Shown here in pieces: positions 5,154 through 7,714 of a stretch of DNA of 7,714 bases (positions within the stretch are counted from its first letter, which is position 1; each line of letters starts with the position of its first letter). This stretch comes from an uncultured Bacteroidota bacterium. GTDB lineage: Bacteria; Bacteroidota; Bacteroidia; Chitinophagales; Chitinophagaceae. Location: positions 1 through 7,714 of the forward strand of contig CAILMA010000355.1 of assembly GCA_903835145.1 (NCBI GenBank). The letters are read 5' to 3'. The notes below the pieces were generated by a model. The model was not told the origin of the DNA. It did not search any database and saw only the letters and a list, made by a program, of their open reading frames with translations. Position numbers and translations under genes: made by a program.

Positions 5154-7460
5154 CTACTCCACCAAAAACTTCTTCACCACTCTTTGGTTGCTTATAGAAT
5201 TATAGATACGTGCAAAGTAGATACCTCTTGGCCATAAATTTACGGGAATATCAAGTTGTTTCGTCATCACACCCTCATAGATTTTCCTGCCTATGGCGTC
5301 ATCAATAACTATATTTATAGGCTCATCAAACTGGTACGATACATGAATTACATTGTTTGTCGGGTTCGGATAGAACTTCACGCCGTTTCCGAATAGCAAT
5401 ATGGCACTATCCACATGGGTCACAAGTATGTTCGCGGGGTTCAGGCTAAAAAACACATTGTTATGGCCCTTCACCTTCACACGCACAAAGCTATCGGTAG
5501 CCATATCGGGTACCAATATCGATGCTGATCCGTTATTCGGGAACCTGCCAAGCGCATATTGCCAGGTTTTGCCTTCATCGCCCGACATAGTAATATCTAC
5601 GCTGTCGCAACTTATAGGGGCGGCATTGGTGCCCGCAACCCGCCAGCCAACGGTCTGCATAGTACCTCCATTCCACCGCGCAAAGCCCGGTGGGTTTATC
5701 ACTTTAAAAGTGTCGCCGGTGGCAACTGCATTGAGTACAACAGAATCATCTGGTATCAAAAAGCAGCCAAGGCCGTTGTAAATATCTCTTACCGTTATCT
5801 TAAAATTGAGGGTCCGCGCAACATCCGGTACCTTCTCTCCCTCGTTATCTTCGTGTCCCGAGTTATCCAGTGTGTCAGATAGTATCATGCTCAGTCTCGG
5901 GAATACCCTTGTGGGTATGTTTACAGGCTTGTAAGAGCGGAATATAGGGCCAGCGTCATGCGTATTCGCAAATGTCGCGCCAAAATCACCCAGATCAAAT
6001 TCTTCCCAGCAATAGGTCGTTGAGGTGTCAGCCACCGAATCTGTTGCTACAGGTGCAGTAAGTTCAAATGGGGTAAAGCAAGGTATATTATATGCCTTGG
6101 TGAAGGGCCGCAGATAAACAATTTTGTTGTTTGTAGCTGTATTTACCGGGCAGCTGTTCCCCGTTGCAGGGTCATTTATATAGGCGGAAATTTCAATCAG
6201 ATTGATAGCATGGAAATAGGGGTCGCTATGGGGCTGAAGGTCGTCGGGTGGGCATATTCCGGCATAGGCCATGATTGTTGACCCGCTGCCCGGCTCATAG
6301 GCGCAATCTGAAACAGCGTTTGAATGTCCAGCGCAGTTGCCACTCTGCGAGTCATTGAAGGGGTGCTGCGCGCTAAATTCATGCCCCATTTCATGCGATA
6401 CAAAATCAATGTCAAAGCCATCACCCATCGGGCTTGACAACCCGGTTTCACTTTGCGCTTTTAAGCCCGTAAGGCACACCACACCTACAGACGAAAGACC
6501 TCCGCCGCCCGTATTAAATACGTGTCCAATGTCATAATTGGCATCGCCTATAACACTATCTGCAATCGCTTGGCTTTCACTAAGCATCCCGGGTGCATCA
6601 CCATCAAAAACGCCGTAGGGGTCATGTGCTGATTCGGTATATATCAATGTATCCTCATTCACCGCAAATTGCATCGTAACCGAAAGTTCTCTTTCATAAA
6701 CCCCGTTCACCCTGTTCATAGTAGTGGTCATCTTACTAAATACTTCCGCTTTTGATGGGTTTGTCGCTTGAGTTACTGTTTGTGCATATTGGTGGTCGCA
6801 ACCAAGTGCAAGGCGGTAGGTTTTATGGTGCCAGCCATTGGCTATGCGCTGTTGCGCACTGGTAAGTTTTTTTTCTACTGTTATTGCACCTTCATTCGTT
6901 GGTACGTATTTATTCAGTTTGCCGTCGGTAGTACACCTTACTGCCGCTGCCGCCGGCCGCGTTTCATCGCTTTTGTAGTGTACCATGTAAGTGCCATCAT
7001 GGAAATTGTTGATAGGGTCCACAAACGACGCATTTACACCATCCAGTATCATGGCATGAAAGCCGTAAACAGTAAACTCAGCTTTGAGGGTCACATTCCT
7101 GTTGTCGGTAGCCTCGCCGGTGAATGTTTTTATGTCCGGGTACTTGGCCGCGAGCGCAGGTGGCAGCAGGCTCGATTGCCATACCCTGAAGTCTCTGAAT
7201 GTTCCATCAGCCATTGGCAGCGTTATTATTGTTGCCTCCGTAGGTTCAGTTGATGCAGAAAACAATTGCAATTTCAGCGGCGCTTCCTCCAGTGTATAAA
7301 CAAGATATTTTTTAGGGTGCTGTAGCTGGCTCGTACGCTCCGCGGCAGCCGAGGTTTCTGTCTTGTGCCAGAGCTTTTCTGTTCCAAATGCATGAAAACA
7401 GCCCGAAAGCAACACAGGTATTAAGAAACGCGTGATGTATTTTTTCACCTGAAAAACCAA
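5154..7460 (-). CDS. Secreted reprolysin-like (M12B-type) zinc metalloprotease with T9SS sorting domain
   Basis: This protease has up to 768 residues. The N-terminus is a signal peptide (KKYITRFLIPVLLSGCFHAFG) with both a lipobox-like LSGC (C21) and a possible signal peptidase I site AFG|T. About 30-205 is a propeptide, with one Cys (C176) that could act as a cysteine switch. About 212-430 is the catalytic domain. The zinc motif HEMGHEFSAQHPF has H356, H360 and H366 with E357. It is followed by NCAGHSN, YEPGSGSTIMAYAGIC (Met-turn M397), DDLQPHSDPYFH and ISAYI, the typical Bacteroidota reprolysin signature. Ser363 replaces the usual Gly. About 440-690 is beta-sandwich-like, and 693-768 a type A T9SS domain (YPNPTNNVIHV, WPRGIYFARI, KKFLVE). 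There is no ATG start: a stop lies at 7464-7466, leaving TTG at 7460 or GTG at 7448. The GTG gives the more usual MKKYIT start, while the TTG has the more A-rich leader. It is first in a three-gene minus-strand run. Confidence 0.92.
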   Translation of the reverse strand: MVFQVKKYITRFLIPVLLSGCFHAFGTEKLWHKTETSAAAERTSQLQHPKKYLVYTLEEAPLKLQLFSASTEPTEATIITLPMADGTFRDFRVWQSSLLPPALAAKYPDIKTFTGEATDNRNVTLKAEFTVYGFHAMILDGVNASFVDPINNFHDGTYMVHYKSDETRPAAAAVRCTTDGKLNKYVPTNEGAITVEKKLTSAQQRIANGWHHKTYRLALGCDHQYAQTVTQATNPSKAEVFSKMTTTMNRVNGVYERELSVTMQFAVNEDTLIYTESAHDPYGVFDGDAPGMLSESQAIADSVIGDANYDIGHVFNTGGGGLSSVGVVCLTGLKAQSETGLSSPMGDGFDIDFVSHEMGHEFSAQHPFNDSQSGNCAGHSNAVSDCAYEPGSGSTIMAYAGICPPDDLQPHSDPYFHAINLIEISAYINDPATGNSCPVNTATNNKIVYLRPFTKAYNIPCFTPFELTAPVATDSVADTSTTYCWEEFDLGDFGATFANTHDAGPIFRSYKPVNIPTRVFPRLSMILSDTLDNSGHEDNEGEKVPDVARTLNFKITVRDIYNGLGCFLIPDDSVVLNAVATGDTFKVINPPGFARWNGGTMQTVGWRVAGTNAAPISCDSVDITMSGDEGKTWQYALGRFPNNGSASILVPDMATDSFVRVKVKGHNNVFFSLNPANILVTHVDSAILLFGNGVKFYPNPTNNVIHVSYQFDEPINIVIDDAIGRKIYEGVMTKQLDIPVNLWPRGIYFARIYNSISNQRVVKKFLVE

Positions 7461-7469
7461 GTTTTATTG

Positions 7470-7484
7470 GCCTTTTTCAAAGGC
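7470..7484 (-). promoter_or_regulatory. Hairpin in the 5' leader of the reprolysin-like protease
   Basis: On the minus strand, GCCTTT-GAA-AAAGGC forms a perfect 6-bp stem with a 3-base loop. It lies between the predicted promoter (7497-7504) and the start, 9 nt before the TTG or 21 nt before the GTG candidate. It would sit near the 5' end of the mRNA and might affect translation start or mRNA stability. There is no T run after it, so it is not a terminator. Confidence 0.4.
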
Positions 7485-7489
7485 TTACG

Positions 7490-7529
7490 CAATTTACAAA
7501 ATTAATTGCGAGTCATGAAATATAATCAA
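7490..7529 (-). promoter_or_regulatory. Bacteroidota-type promoter for the reprolysin-like protease operon
   Basis: On the minus strand TAATTTTG (7504-7497) matches the -7 consensus TAnnTTTG. TTG at 7529-7527 can serve as a -33 element, with 22 bp between, at the long end of the accepted range. Transcription would begin near 7490, giving a leader of roughly 30-40 nt. It would drive the protease and probably the two genes behind it, since I found no convincing -7 element in the 70-bp or 32-bp gaps. Confidence 0.5.
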
Positions 7530-7609
7530 CTGATATGGTATAGCTATGAATCTGATATTTACAACTATGTGAAAATTGTTGAAGCCCGCTTCCCTTTTTA
7601 TTTTTTACC

Positions 7610-7647
7610 TTTCAATTTCATTTTACTAACCTTATCTTTGTTACAAA
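7610..7647 (+). promoter_or_regulatory. Bacteroidota-type promoter for the ftsE-like gene
   Basis: TTTC at 7610-7613 (one mismatch to TTTG), a 19-bp spacer, and TATCTTTG at 7633-7640 make a near-consensus Bacteroidota promoter. The -7 octamer is identical to the one before the M43-like protease. Here too the ATG lies 18 nt beyond it, implying a very short leader. Confidence 0.55.
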
Positions 7648-7658
7648 CGTAAGGATTG

Positions 7659-7714
7659 ATGAACCCAGCAAGCATAGTTTCTCTGCAAAACGTAAATATT
7701 TATCAAGGCGATAG
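7659..7714 (+). CDS. ftsE: Probable FtsE, cell-division ABC transporter ATP-binding protein (N-terminus only)
   Basis: Only 18 complete codons are in the window, reading MNPASIVSLQNVNIYQGD. The pattern of a short variable tail, then V-x-L-x-N-V-x-I-Y-Q-G-D, matches the first strand of Bacteroidota FtsE proteins as I recall them. FtsE is the cytoplasmic ATPase that partners FtsX and controls septal peptidoglycan hydrolysis. An in-frame TAA at 7650-7652 rules out a start further upstream except TTG at 7656. AAGGA at 7651-7655 lies 3 nt before the ATG and is a weak Shine-Dalgarno sequence. The Walker A motif and everything after it lie beyond the window, so another ABC ATPase is possible. Confidence 0.6.
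   Translation, partial: MNPASIVSLQNVNIYQGD

Larger units (their letters stand above)
7461..7658. other. Divergent intergenic region
   Basis: This 198-bp AT-rich spacer separates the minus-strand protease from the plus-strand ftsE-like gene. It holds a promoter for each direction and a small hairpin in the protease leader. No other gene or RNA is seen in it. Confidence 0.7.

Noticed and set aside
6768..7253. 161-residue plus-strand open frame
   Set aside because: It lies inside the reprolysin-like protease on the opposite strand, is Cys/Tyr-rich without domain pattern, and has no promoter or start context.

Overview
The window comes from a Bacteroidota bacterium, probably of the Chitinophagales/Chitinophagaceae type. 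This is inferred from three separate proteins ending in a type A Por-secretion (T9SS) C-terminal sorting domain, from TAnnTTTG-type -7 promoter elements, from mostly A-rich rather than Shine-Dalgarno leaders, and from a Bacteroidota-style FtsE N-terminus at the right edge.

Layout, left to right. (1) 1-717, plus strand: the C-terminal two thirds of a 2-amino-3-carboxymuconate-6-semialdehyde decarboxylase (ACMSD, kynurenine/tryptophan catabolism), cut by the window start. (2) 718-1052: an AT-rich intergenic stretch with a promoter and a near-palindromic possible operator. (3) 1053-3434, plus strand: a large secreted M43-like metalloprotease with signal peptide, catalytic domain, PKD-like domain, jelly-roll-like domain and T9SS sorting domain, followed by a strong intrinsic terminator. 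(4) 3490-3747: a convergent intergenic region with several short palindromes and a striking 7-bp tandem repeat that runs into the stop codon of the next gene. (5) 3744-7460, minus strand: three same-direction genes, possibly co-transcribed: a reprolysin-like (M12B-type) T9SS metalloprotease, a MerC-family four-helix membrane protein, and a small T9SS-exported protein of unknown function. (6) 7461-7658: a divergent promoter region. (7) 7659 to the end, plus strand: the first codons of a probable ftsE.

The coherent theme is secretion. Two large zinc proteases of different metzincin families and a third exported protein all carry T9SS sorting domains, so the middle of the window is a small cluster of exported proteins between two housekeeping/metabolic genes. 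Both proteases carry the same unusual zinc motif, HEMGHxFSxxHP[WF], with Ser where metzincins normally have Gly. That shared deviation is the most interesting protein-level signal here. No phage, insertion sequence, CRISPR, tRNA or rRNA was seen, and I see no convincing evidence for a wholly new multi-gene system.
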